A stretch of DNA of 23,389 nucleotides from Opitutia bacterium UBA7374. GTDB lineage: Bacteria > Verrucomicrobiota > Verrucomicrobiia > Opitutales > Coraliomargaritaceae. Made by a program: the position numbers and the translations under genes. The stretch is from contig DKOA01000075.1 of NCBI GenBank assembly GCA_002469895.1, positions 1 through 23,389 on the forward strand, read 5' to 3'. This document shows, one piece after another, positions 15,250 through 23,389 of this stretch. The notes under the pieces are model-generated. The model saw only the letters and a program-made list of their open reading frames with translations. It was not told where the DNA came from and searched no databases. Position 1 is the first letter of the stretch. Each line of letters begins with the position of its first letter.

Positions 15250-15936
15250 TTAAGAAACTCCACCCAGATAGATTACCTGCCCGGTGACAAAATTACTTTC
15301 CGGGCGGAGGAAGTACTCAACCGTATTGGTGATGTCTTCCATCTTGCCTAAGCGTGGGATCGCTTGTCGGGCGATCAGAGCATCCATCTTATCTGAAGGC
15401 ACACCACGGATCAAATCGGTTTCTACCGGTGTCGGCCCGATGGCATTGACTGTGATACCAGTCGAAGCCAATTCGCGAGCGAGAATGCGCGTAAGGCTCT
15501 CTACAGCCGCTTTACTGGCTGCGTAAATGGCCTCTCCCTCCAGATTGAGAGGGTGGGCAACCGTAGTGAAGTTGACGATACGGGCTGCCTTGTTTTTACG
15601 CATGCGCTTTGCCATTTCTCGGCAGAAAATAAACGTGCCTACAAAATTGGTTTGTAGGATTTTGTTGACCGTAGCCATGGGGGTGAGGAGCGCATGATTC
15701 ATCGAGGCTATGCCTGCGTTATTAAGTAATGCATCGACCCCATGATTCATTTCACTAGCCATCTTTACAACTGCCGCTTCGTCAGAAACATCCAAGCAGT
15801 AATGATGGTAGTGTTCCGATGTGATATCGCTTGGGCCGCGGCTACATCCGACGACTCTCCATCCTGTATCTAAATAGTGTTCTGCGAGGTATCTACCTAT
15901 GCCTTTGCTCGTGCCTGTAATAACGATTGTTTTCAT
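15250..15936 (-). CDS. Short-chain dehydrogenase/reductase, FabG-like
   Basis: NAD(P)-dependent oxidoreductase; FabG-like members reduce 3-ketoacyl-ACP to 3-hydroxyacyl-ACP. The 228-residue protein has TGTSKGIG (7-14) for cofactor binding, LDV (48-50), NNAG (72-75), the YAASK active site (Tyr138, Lys142) and GPTPVETDL after it. The catalytic Ser, 13 residues before Tyr, is replaced by Thr125 (NFTTVAHP), an uncommon but conservative change. It lies between ACP 2 (29 bases upstream) and the ligase (2 bases downstream), so a 3-oxoacyl-ACP substrate is plausible. A sugar-modifying role is the main alternative. Confidence 0.85.
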   Translation of the reverse strand: MKTIVITGTSKGIGRYLAEHYLDTGWRVVGCSRGPSDITSEHYHHYCLDVSDEAAVVKMASEMNHGVDALLNNAGIASMNHALLTPMATVNKILQTNFVGTFIFCREMAKRMRKNKAARIVNFTTVAHPLNLEGEAIYAASKAAVESLTRILARELASTGITVNAIGPTPVETDLIRGVPSDKMDALIARQAIPRLGKMEDITNTVEYFLRPESNFVTGQVIYLGGVS

Positions 15937-15965
15937 TCGTTTGGGAGGAGGTGGGTTACGGTGGT

Positions 15966-16268
15966 TTACTCTGCGTCAGCGATGCGTTCTGCCGTGGCTT
16001 CTGCCAGTCGACGAACCGTTGCAAAGGGAGAGTTACGCGCACTGATGGCTTTTTCGTCGGCTAATGTGATAGCAATGTTATAGTGCTCACCAATAGCCTC
16101 CTCAATGTCGGCGATTAGGTTGACTAAAGCCATGCTGTCAAGAGGCCCTCCGTTTCCATAGAGACTCGATTCAGGCTTTGGGGTATTCAATTCTGGTATA
16201 ACAAAGTCTTCACTAAGGTTGCGAACGGTAGCGATTACAAGGTTTTCAATCTCCTCTAAATTCGGCAT
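15966..16268 (-). CDS. Acyl carrier protein (ACP 2)
   Basis: Second carrier in this locus. The 100-residue protein has the motif GPLDSMALVNLI with Asp44-Ser45; Ser45 is the likely phosphopantetheine site. An unusually long segment (about 20-42) precedes it. The flanking helices are charged, as in ACPs. Upstream of the ATG is AGGA at about 9 bases, one of the few Shine-Dalgarno-like sites here. It follows the sugar transferase after 3 bases and precedes the dehydrogenase, so the four - strand genes form one operon. It shares little with ACP 1 beyond the DS motif, which suggests distinct partners. Confidence 0.78.
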   Translation of the reverse strand: MPNLEEIENLVIATVRNLSEDFVIPELNTPKPESSLYGNGGPLDSMALVNLIADIEEAIGEHYNIAITLADEKAISARNSPFATVRRLAEATAERIADAE

Positions 16269-16271
16269 CTA

Positions 16272-16862
16272 TTACATCCTGTCTTGTGTTCTGTCAGGCC
16301 CTAGAAATTCACTCCGGGTCGCTTGGTTGGATTCGCTGATATTTTCGCGAAACAGCACGCATTTGATGGTTAAGCAGAGAATCTTTATGTCGAGCCAGAA
16401 AGAGCGGTTTTCGAGGTACCACAGATCGAGTTCAAATTGACGCTCCCAGGACAGACCATTGCGCCCATTGACCTGGGCCCATCCGGTAATTCCGGGAAGG
16501 GTATGGTGGCGCCTCGACTGTTCAGGGCTGTAACGCGGCAGGTAGGCAAGAGGGAGCGGTCGTGGGCCGACTAGGCTCATTTCACCTTTGAGTACATTCC
16601 ATAACTCGGGTAACTCATCCATGCTCGTCGAGCGCAGTCGTTTGCCCCAAGAAGTTAGCCGCTCGGCATCATCGCCGGGGCCATCGCGCATCGTTCGAAA
16701 TTTAAGTAGTGTAAAGGGACGTCCATTGAGCCCGGCTCTTTTCTGGCGAAAAAAGATTGGGCGACCGAGCATGCCGAGCTGTAAGCAAACCAGAGCCACC
16801 AGGGGTAGGCAGAGGGCAAAAAGTAAGCAAATAGCTGTAAAAAGGTCGAATACCCGTTTCAT
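16272..16862 (-). CDS. PglC-type initiating phosphoglycosyl transferase (bacterial sugar transferase)
   Basis: Transfers a sugar phosphate from a UDP-sugar to undecaprenyl phosphate, starting glycan assembly at the inner membrane. From the ATG at 16862 the protein is 196 residues, matching small monotopic PglC enzymes. It has a single hydrophobic reentrant segment (about 5-30), then FFRQKRAGLNGRPF (37-50), KFRTMRD (54-60), the catalytic Asp82-Glu83 in MDELPELWNVL, MSLVGPRP (95-102) and GITGWAQVNGRN (124-135). A longer frame reaches an ATG at 16925, but its extra 21 residues precede the normal MKR start and lack family features. It heads the operon with ACP 2, the dehydrogenase and the ligase. 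Confidence 0.9.
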   Translation of the reverse strand: MKRVFDLFTAICLLFALCLPLVALVCLQLGMLGRPIFFRQKRAGLNGRPFTLLKFRTMRDGPGDDAERLTSWGKRLRSTSMDELPELWNVLKGEMSLVGPRPLPLAYLPRYSPEQSRRHHTLPGITGWAQVNGRNGLSWERQFELDLWYLENRSFWLDIKILCLTIKCVLFRENISESNQATRSEFLGPDRTQDRM

Positions 16863-16929
16863 GCGTTGTCTGTAAGCGATAGTAGCCAAAACCTTATAGC
16901 TGAATTGTTTATCTTTTAACACCAAAGTT

Positions 16930-16959
16930 TTGACAGAGATACGGCAAAGGTTTTATTAA
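16930..16959 (+). promoter_or_regulatory. Sigma70-like promoter for the M29-like peptidase gene
   Basis: A perfect TTGACA (16930-16935) is separated by 18 bases from TATTAA (16954-16959, 4 of 6 matches to TATAAT). The surroundings are AT-rich and lie in the divergent spacer between the sugar transferase and the peptidase gene. A start near 16966 would leave about 43 bases of leader before the ATG at 17009. Confidence 0.5.
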
Positions 16960-17008
16960 AAATAGTGTTGATTTAGCACTCAATAACACATTCACAATAT
17001 CAACTGCT

Positions 17009-18181
<1,173 letters not shown>

Positions 18182-18224
18182 GCTTTCGCGACAAGCGGTT
18201 TCTTGCAACGCCTCCATTGGATAG

Positions 18225-18974
18225 ATGTCGAATAACCCCTACGAGTCGGACGAGCTACTGCAGCAGTATCTAGTCTTTCATTACGCACGTCCGGAAGAAC
18301 AACTCACGCAGAAGGGTGGCCCGGCGGAAGCGCTCGATTTTCCTAAGCGTTGTGCTCTTGAGGGACTGTCTCTCGAATCTATTCCGAACCGAGGTCGAGC
18401 GCTTGACTTGGGCTGCGCAGTAGGTCGTTCTACCTTTGAATTGGCGCGATCGTTTGGGGAGGTAGTCGGCTTTGACTATTCGCATGCTTTCATCGATTCG
18501 GCGAATGTTTTAAAAGATCAGGGATTAATAAAGGCATTGCGAATGGACGAGGGAAACTCCACGACCCGTTTGGACCTAACGATTGATCCGGAGATCGAGC
18601 GTAATCGTGTTTTATTCGAGCAGGGTGATGCGCAGTCTATACGACAAGACATTGGGGAATTTGACGCTGTTCTCGCTTGTAACCTGATCTGTCGTTTGCC
18701 CGATCCGATGCGTCTGCTACGTCGTTTACCGGAACTGGTAAAGCCCGGTGGACAGTTGTTTATAACCACGCCATTTACCTGGTTGGAAGAATATACACCC
18801 AAAGCTAATTGGTTAACTGAGGATGATGAAGATTCATTTTCCGGCTTAGAATCTGCCCTGAATCCGGCATTCTCTTTACTCGATAAGTGGGACATGCCCT
18901 TCCTCATCCGCGAGCACGCCCGTAAGTATCAGTACACTATTGCCCAAGCAAGTCGCTGGGTCCGGCAAATTTAA
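18225..18974 (+). CDS. Putative 4-mercaptohistidine N1-methyltransferase (stand-alone OvoA C-terminal domain type)
   Basis: In OvoA the C-terminal SAM-dependent domain methylates 4-mercaptohistidine to ovothiol A, a redox-active thiol. This 249-residue protein matches that domain end to end: the opening NPYESDELLQQYLVFHYA (4-21), LDFPKRC, motif I ALDLGCAVGRSTFELA (59-74), FDYSHAFI (83-90), an FEQGDA acidic motif, CNLICRLPDP, TTPFTWLEEYTP, and the closing PFLIREHARKYQ. The N-terminal sulfoxide-synthase half of OvoA is absent and not encoded elsewhere in the window. The family call rests on remembered pattern, not a search; a general class I methyltransferase is the fallback. Confidence 0.75.
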   Translation: MSNNPYESDELLQQYLVFHYARPEEQLTQKGGPAEALDFPKRCALEGLSLESIPNRGRALDLGCAVGRSTFELARSFGEVVGFDYSHAFIDSANVLKDQGLIKALRMDEGNSTTRLDLTIDPEIERNRVLFEQGDAQSIRQDIGEFDAVLACNLICRLPDPMRLLRRLPELVKPGGQLFITTPFTWLEEYTPKANWLTEDDEDSFSGLESALNPAFSLLDKWDMPFLIREHARKYQYTIAQASRWVRQI

Positions 18975-19127
18975 TACCCCTTTGCGGGTCTCTCATGGTA
19001 AATCCAAGGGTCGATTAATTTTTCTAGAAATAATAAAATTTATACTTGATTTAGAAATGTTTTGTTGCAGGCTTTTTGTCTTAGGGAGCTGCTTTTCGGC
19101 TATCCTTTAACATAAAAAAAAACTACC

Positions 19128-19826
19128 ATGAATAAGACTACACTGTTCTTCTTTGCAGCTGCCCTAGCTGCGAGTTCTTCTATCCATGCAGAATGGAAAT
19201 ATGGCGTCGGCGCAGGTGTTGGCGTTTTTGACATCGATGGCGATCTCTCACTTTCATCGTTTTCCGGTGAAATCGAGTACGATTCCGGCGATATGGAATC
19301 CGCTTACGTGTTGCAGGCTTACGCAGCAACGGGCAAATGGACGTTTCGTACTTCCGTCGCGAGCCTTGAAGTTGAGGCGAATCAAAATATCGCTGGAGAC
19401 ACCGATCTAAACTTCGAGCGTATGGTTTGGGATTTAAGTGCTGCTTATATGGGCTACCAGAGCGGTTCTTGGACAATCGCTTATTCTATCGGTGTGCGCG
19501 GAGTTTCTCACGAAGTCTCGGTAAACAATACGAGTGCAAGTTTTGATAATGATTGGACTGATATCGTTGTTGGGACTTCAGCGAGCTATGCTCTAAATAC
19601 AAAATGGTTATGGAATAGTGCTATAGAGGCCGGCTTTGGTGGTACCGAGGGCAGTTTCGGTCTCAATACCGGGCTTACATGGCGCTTTGCTCCACAATGG
19701 TCGGTTTCTTCCGTCCTGAGTTGGAGTGCCGCTGAATACGAAGAGGGTAATTCGGGCAGTGCTAATTACTACTTCTATGACGCGAATGAAACTAAACTTG
19801 GCTTTGCTGTGCTGTATCACTTCTAG
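19128..19826 (+). CDS. Secreted beta-barrel-like outer membrane protein, unknown function
   Basis: I do not recognise a named family. The 232-residue protein starts with a good signal peptide (1-21, core LFFFAAALAAS, cleavage after IHA). The rest is made of alternating hydrophobic/polar stretches rich in Gly, Ser, Trp and Tyr (for example WTFRTSVASLEVEA, SWTIAYSIGVRGVSH, WSVSSVLSWSAAEY) and ends with a terminal Phe (GFAVLYHF), as in outer-membrane barrels. Size suggests roughly 8-10 strands. It lies alone, 153 bases after the methyltransferase gene, and is followed by a strong terminator. Confidence 0.7.
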   Translation: MNKTTLFFFAAALAASSSIHAEWKYGVGAGVGVFDIDGDLSLSSFSGEIEYDSGDMESAYVLQAYAATGKWTFRTSVASLEVEANQNIAGDTDLNFERMVWDLSAAYMGYQSGSWTIAYSIGVRGVSHEVSVNNTSASFDNDWTDIVVGTSASYALNTKWLWNSAIEAGFGGTEGSFGLNTGLTWRFAPQWSVSSVLSWSAAEYEEGNSGSANYYFYDANETKLGFAVLYHF

Positions 19827-19858
19827 TTGTGGTTCCTGAAGGATTCTAGCACGGACTA

Positions 19859-19888
19859 GGCTGCGGAGGTAAACTCCGCAGCCTTTTT
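19859..19888 (+). terminator. Intrinsic terminator after the barrel protein gene
   Basis: GGCTGCGGAG (19859-19868) pairs perfectly with CTCCGCAGCC (19874-19883) around a 5-base GTAAA loop, followed by five T residues (19884-19888). On the opposite strand no T run follows, so it is a one-way terminator for the + strand gene. It shields the convergent - strand operon whose last gene ends 13 bases away. Confidence 0.93.
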
Positions 19889-19901
19889 ATTGTCGGGTCG
19901 A

Positions 19902-20588
19902 TTAGAGATTGCGGTAGCTAAGGAATTCAGTGGGCAGGCCAATGATTGTATCCATTTGGTCTGCCAAGCGGAGTTGAAGGTCGTCCGGATGAATCGATAT
20001 GCGCAGTGGTTTGCCGGAGCGGGTAGCTCTACAAACTTGCCAATGATTCCAGATACGCAGGAAGCTTTTGCGTCGTGCATTATCGGCTTCAAACCCAATC
20101 AAGGGAAGTCCTGTGCATTCGGCTCGCTGGGTATGTATGACACCGCGAGTATTCTCAACAATACGATAAGGCAGGCGTGACAAGGCTTCTCGACCGATCG
20201 AGCCAAGTGCCCAAGACGGAGGTATGTAGGTCACGGGCTGGGGCAGCCCGTTGCGGGGAAACCACTGAGCCGACCGCTGCATCAAGTCAAATACACCGCC
20301 GGCGTTGAGCGCGAGGTGTTCGGCCACGTTTCTCGAAATTAATTGCGAATGCAGGCGATGATATAGTTTACGGGGCGTGGTCTGATGCGTCCAACCGTGT
20401 GCAACTAATTCATGCCCCTGTGCCGAAAAGTCGGCAAGTCGCTGGATAGTTGCTTCAGTCCATGGTTTCCCTGGGACAACGAGTAAAGCGACCGGTGGAA
20501 CTTTCCGGTCTTGCAACCACGAGAGGAGTGCTTCCACCCGGGTCATTGTTTCCGGCATTACGTCGTGGATGCTGACCAATGCTTTCAC
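19902..20588 (-). CDS. DUF2334 polysaccharide deacetylase-like protein
   Basis: DUF2334 proteins share the carbohydrate esterase 4-like barrel, but substrates are mostly unknown. The 228-residue protein has the metal-site marks of the fold: the opening VSIHDVMP (5-12) with Asp9, and HGWTHQ with His64 and His68. YIPPSWALG in the middle and RISIHPDDLQ near the C-terminus also fit. No signal peptide is seen, so a cytoplasmic location is suggested. Its ATG overlaps the TGA of the upstream glycosyltransferase by 4 bases (20585-20588), so translation is probably coupled. It is the last gene of the four-gene operon. Confidence 0.85.
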   Translation of the reverse strand: MKALVSIHDVMPETMTRVEALLSWLQDRKVPPVALLVVPGKPWTEATIQRLADFSAQGHELVAHGWTHQTTPRKLYHRLHSQLISRNVAEHLALNAGGVFDLMQRSAQWFPRNGLPQPVTYIPPSWALGSIGREALSRLPYRIVENTRGVIHTQRAECTGLPLIGFEADNARRKSFLRIWNHWQVCRATRSGKPLRISIHPDDLQLRLADQMDTIIGLPTEFLSYRNL

Positions 20589-21757
20589 GTTTCCTTATGG
20601 CTTCCTATGTTCGCATATTTTGCCAGAATACCAGCCCACTGAAGTATGGTCTGCCGGTTTAATTCCTCGGCAGCCGCTCGACAAATAGAGGCTTTCTGCT
20701 GCCAGATCGCTTCCGGTCGTTCTGCCAAATCACGAATCGCTAGGGTTAGGTCTTGCTCCGGCTCCAGAGTAAAGAGACCACCCTGTAGCTGAGGCCAGTC
20801 ATGAATGCCTGCATTTGCCGAGACCAGAGCGGGACGTCCACGAGCCATCGCCTCGAGAGCAACCGAGCCAAACGTCTCGAGCTTTGAGGGTAGTAAAAGC
20901 AGGCTGGAGGTATCGAGTATTTCGATCAGCTGTTCTCTGCTCAGCCACCCGGTAAAGCGTACGTTTTGCAGGTCTTTAGCCGATTCCTCGAGTGACTTTC
21001 GTAGAGGGCCGTCACCGCCAATGACAAACTCTAGCGAAGGTAATTCGCGGGCTGCTTGAATAATCTGGTCGACATTTTTCTCGGCCGCCAAGCGACCGGC
21101 AAAGCAAATTCTATTTACGCGAGCGGGTGGTGGCGTGACCGGCTTTTGCAGGAAGGCTGGTTGCAGCGGGGTGCCCATAACCTCCACTCCAGGGGCTCCC
21201 AGAGCGATCACATCGTCCTTTAGTTTACTGTTATTAACCAGCACGGCTTGGCTGCTCTTGCAGAGTATGCGATTGGCCGTGCGCAGATAACCATTGGCGA
21301 AGGTTCTGGAGAAGGGGTTGAAGTAGATGCGGGCAAGTTGCTCAAAATCGGTGTGAAAGGCGCTTATAAAACGGGTCCCGGTTAGTTTGGCTATGATCAG
21401 ACCAAGAAGGCCAAAGGGGCCGGGGGTAATGGCTACTATAATTTGTGGCTTTAAGGCTTTGAAGCCTTTCCGGATACGGATGAGATTTGGTGTGACTAGT
21501 CGCTGCATGGGGTCTCCCGGCATGGGTAGGGAGAGCCGGGAGTGCTTACCGCGTGCACTGGGCTGAAAGATCTCTAATGCGTCCACCTCTGCCGTGAGTT
21601 GGGCTGCCAAATCATGGTAGTAGGCACCGGTTCCATTTCTTTCGGGGAGCGAGTCAGAAAAGAATGCAACACGTACTCTGCCAGCAGGCGAACCGCCCCG
21701 TTGGGAGATGGGCGAACCAATAATAGAATTTATAGATTCAGTCTTCGGTTCCATCAT
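20585..21757 (-). CDS. GT4-family glycosyltransferase
   Basis: Retaining GT-B enzyme that transfers a sugar from a nucleotide donor. The 390-residue protein has an N-terminal Rossmann domain starting at RVRVAFFSDSLPERNGTGAY (27-46), HTDFEQLARIYFNP (135-148), a linker, then the donor domain with AGRLAAEKNVD (220-230), GGDGPL (247-252) and the E-x7-E motif ETFGSVALEAMA (294-305). The HTDF motif resembles GT4 enzymes that act on lipids (MgtA/PimB-like mannosyl- or glucosyltransferases), which hints at a glycolipid acceptor. The first ~26 residues are an unusual polar extension. Its start overlaps the sulfotransferase end by 20 bases. Confidence 0.88.
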   Translation of the reverse strand: MMEPKTESINSIIGSPISQRGGSPAGRVRVAFFSDSLPERNGTGAYYHDLAAQLTAEVDALEIFQPSARGKHSRLSLPMPGDPMQRLVTPNLIRIRKGFKALKPQIIVAITPGPFGLLGLIIAKLTGTRFISAFHTDFEQLARIYFNPFSRTFANGYLRTANRILCKSSQAVLVNNSKLKDDVIALGAPGVEVMGTPLQPAFLQKPVTPPPARVNRICFAGRLAAEKNVDQIIQAARELPSLEFVIGGDGPLRKSLEESAKDLQNVRFTGWLSREQLIEILDTSSLLLLPSKLETFGSVALEAMARGRPALVSANAGIHDWPQLQGGLFTLEPEQDLTLAIRDLAERPEAIWQQKASICRAAAEELNRQTILQWAGILAKYANIGSHKET

Positions 21758-22919
21758 CTTGCGTCTCTGGCTGTATGCGCTGATCAGAGCGTAGTATTGC
21801 TTGGTAGGCAGGTAGCAGGCAAACCTCGATTTGTTTATTTTTCAGTCCGTAATCGGCAGCCGAGTGTTGATGAATCGGTGTTGGCTTGTTCGGGACTGAA
21901 GGGGATTTGAGTTCACCCAAAGGAGAGGCGAGTCGCTGGCCGGCTAAACGCAGCATGACGATGTCGTGGGTCCGTAGGTCAGACTGATCCATAATAGCCA
22001 AATGAGTGGTCGGCATTGTTTCAGTGAGACTCGCTAGGGTCGTATAATTTTGGGTAAAGACATCGGTTATGAGCTTTTTAATATGGCTTCCTTCTGGATC
22101 AGTGGCAAAGAGTTCTCTGGCTGGACGAAGGGAGCTCAATTGTGAACTGAGCGCTTGTGTGGGGTGACGCACACAAGCCAGAAAGCATGCCTCGGGGAAA
22201 CGTTTTTGTAAGGGGTCGATCCAGCCGGCAAAGGCAGCGTTTTTAGATAAGAATCGACGCTTGGTGCCATGAAAGTAGAGATGTTTTTGTACACAGCGTG
22301 CGTAAAAATCGACTAGCTGTTTTTTCTTTGCATCGGGTAGATCCTGAAGAGTGCTCATATTGCTCAGCCATTTTGAAAACGGGAAGGCGAGGCTTAAAAT
22401 GAAGCAACCCCCGGCCGGGAGAAGCCAGAGATAATCCTCTTCGACGTCGTTCAGTGTGACTGCATGTATGTTAGCCAAGTCGCCGGTCGCCTGAGCGATC
22501 AGGTGGTCAACCAACCGCTTTAGAGGACTGCCGCAAAATCGATCGATGGAACGGAGTCCGGTAAGGATTTTCCGCTCGGTAATGGTGGGGGCCAAGAGAG
22601 CCTCCCAGGTAGACACAGTACAGAAATGAGCGTTATCTGCAGCTAATGTACGATGTACATAGGTCGTGCCGCTGCGGGGAATCCCAGTAATAAAGATTGG
22701 GGCATGGACCGGTACTTTCCGGTAGGCGCGAAAAAAGATTTCATCCGCGAGAAACCCAAGCCAGTGGAGGCATTGTAGGCAGGCGAAGAGAGGCATACCT
22801 AAAAGCAGAATACATATCCGATAACCGCTCAGTGGAGCCGCCGGGTGCTTGCCCGGCCAGAAGGAACGGATGAACCAACTAAGGTGTAGGGTCAGGCTCC
22901 TGAAGAAAACGGCTGCCAT
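21738..22919 (-). CDS. PAPS-dependent sulfotransferase family protein
   Basis: Sulfotransferases move sulfate from PAPS to hydroxyls of sugars or lipids. The 393-residue protein has a hydrophobic N-terminal segment (about 32-58) that probably anchors it to the membrane. The 5'-phosphosulfate loop is GIPRSGTTYVHRTLA (79-93), and the 3'-phosphate site is RHPTQALSS (251-259). The spacing and PRSGTT form suit the Sulfotransfer_3 type. It lies 5 bases after the GtrA-like gene and overlaps the GT4 gene by 20 bases, so all are probably co-expressed. Acceptor is not evident from sequence; the context suggests a glycolipid or surface glycan. Confidence 0.85.
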   Translation of the reverse strand: MAAVFFRSLTLHLSWFIRSFWPGKHPAAPLSGYRICILLLGMPLFACLQCLHWLGFLADEIFFRAYRKVPVHAPIFITGIPRSGTTYVHRTLAADNAHFCTVSTWEALLAPTITERKILTGLRSIDRFCGSPLKRLVDHLIAQATGDLANIHAVTLNDVEEDYLWLLPAGGCFILSLAFPFSKWLSNMSTLQDLPDAKKKQLVDFYARCVQKHLYFHGTKRRFLSKNAAFAGWIDPLQKRFPEACFLACVRHPTQALSSQLSSLRPARELFATDPEGSHIKKLITDVFTQNYTTLASLTETMPTTHLAIMDQSDLRTHDIVMLRLAGQRLASPLGELKSPSVPNKPTPIHQHSAADYGLKNKQIEVCLLPAYQAILRSDQRIQPETQDDGTED

Positions 22920-22924
22920 ACCGT

Positions 22925-23371
22925 TTAGTTATCGTAGACCAGTTTTTTGGAAAAGAAAAAATTGAAGCACATGCCGGCAAGTCCACCAATCCAGACACCG
23001 AGGAGGGGTAGAGTCGCGGATGCGGCAATTTCTCCCCCCATTGACTGCCCGAGTACGAGGACGATACTAAATACGCCGATGTTGATGGCCGCCCCCACAG
23101 CGTGCACGCTGTAATGGCGAACCAGAGAGTGCCAGAGTGCGCGACCGGTTTCTAAATGGTGAAAAGTAAAGTAGCGGTTGAGTAGGTAACCGGCAGACAT
23201 AGATGCTCCTAAGGAGACAAAACGACCTAAATAAGGGCCGATGCCTGCGGCCAGTAGGAGATACAGTAGGCCGGCATCAATTGTTGCAATCGTCACACCA
23301 ACGAAGGCAAACCTTGCGAAGGTAGCCCATTCGCTCTTTGAGCGGTGAAATTTAGCAAAGAGTTGAATCAT
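22925..23371 (-). CDS. GtrA-like membrane protein
   Basis: GtrA-family proteins are small membrane proteins tied to polyprenyl-linked sugar transport or flipping and surface glycan modification. The 148-residue protein has four predicted spans (about 19-41, 47-66, 85-108 and 117-140). The family's marks are FARFAFVGVTIATIDAGLLYLL in the first span, the SAGYLLNRYFTF motif (about 59-70) and NFFFSKKLVYDN at the end. It begins 18 bases from the window edge and heads the operon with sulfotransferase, GT4 and DUF2334 genes. More genes of the operon could lie outside the window. Confidence 0.88.
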   Translation of the reverse strand: MIQLFAKFHRSKSEWATFARFAFVGVTIATIDAGLLYLLLAAGIGPYLGRFVSLGASMSAGYLLNRYFTFHHLETGRALWHSLVRHYSVHAVGAAINIGVFSIVLVLGQSMGGEIAASATLPLLGVWIGGLAGMCFNFFFSKKLVYDN

Positions 23372-23389
23372 GTAGATTGATAAGCCTAT

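Noticed and set aside
13031..16862. Aryl-polyene or polyketide cluster
   Set aside because: ACPs and a ligase are present but there is no ketosynthase, chain-length factor or dehydratase, and the sugar enzymes point to glycan modification.
16863..16925. Longer N-terminus of the sugar transferase (ATG at 16925)
   Set aside because: The extra 21 residues lie before the typical MKRVFDL start of PglC-like enzymes and have no family support.

Overview
The window reads as chromosomal DNA of a diderm (Gram-negative-type) bacterium. It carries the outer-membrane assembly and lipid A genes bamA, skp/ompH and lpxD. The protein style, the nearly complete lack of Shine-Dalgarno sequences and the mix of sulfotransferase, Amt/PII and exopolysaccharide genes fit the Verrucomicrobiota, perhaps Opitutae/Puniceicoccales. 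That placement is inference from sequence character; no rRNA gene is present to fix it. No tRNA, rRNA, CRISPR array, prophage or insertion sequence was recognised.

Region 1 (1-4428, + strand) is a housekeeping run: a two-domain ribosomal protein L25 (rplY), peptidyl-tRNA hydrolase (pth), S6 (rpsF), single-strand binding protein (ssb), L9 (rplI) and replicative helicase (dnaB). The usual rpsR between ssb and rplI is missing. Bases 1-289 hold no recognisable gene, only a few imperfect inverted repeats.

Region 2 (4448-11108, + strand) is envelope biogenesis: bamA, the periplasmic chaperone ompH/skp, a clear intrinsic terminator, lpxD, then a PRPP synthetase gene (prs) where fabZ/lpxA commonly follow, and an HtrA/Deg-family serine protease. 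Region 3 (11215-12929, + strand) is an ammonium-sensing pair, amtB then a PII gene with the Tyr51 T-loop site, closed by a strong terminator.

Region 4 (13031-16925) is the most unusual part. A + strand pair (acyl carrier protein, NeuD/PglD-like acyltransferase) converges, with only two bases between stop codons, on a - strand operon. That operon encodes a PglC-type phosphoglycosyl transferase, a second acyl carrier protein, a short-chain dehydrogenase and an AMP-forming acyl ligase. Together they look like a compact route for putting an ACP-borne acyl group on a sugar or glycan precursor. No ketosynthase is present, so a polyketide or aryl-polyene cluster is unlikely.

Region 5 (16930-19889, + strand) has a sigma70-like promoter, an M29-like metallo-aminopeptidase, a stand-alone methyltransferase resembling the C-terminal domain of the ovothiol enzyme OvoA, and a small secreted beta-barrel-like protein followed by a strong terminator. 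Region 6 (19902-23371, - strand) is a tightly packed four-gene operon: GtrA-like membrane protein, PAPS-type sulfotransferase, GT4 glycosyltransferase and DUF2334 polysaccharide deacetylase-like protein. It may build a sulfated glycolipid or surface glycan.
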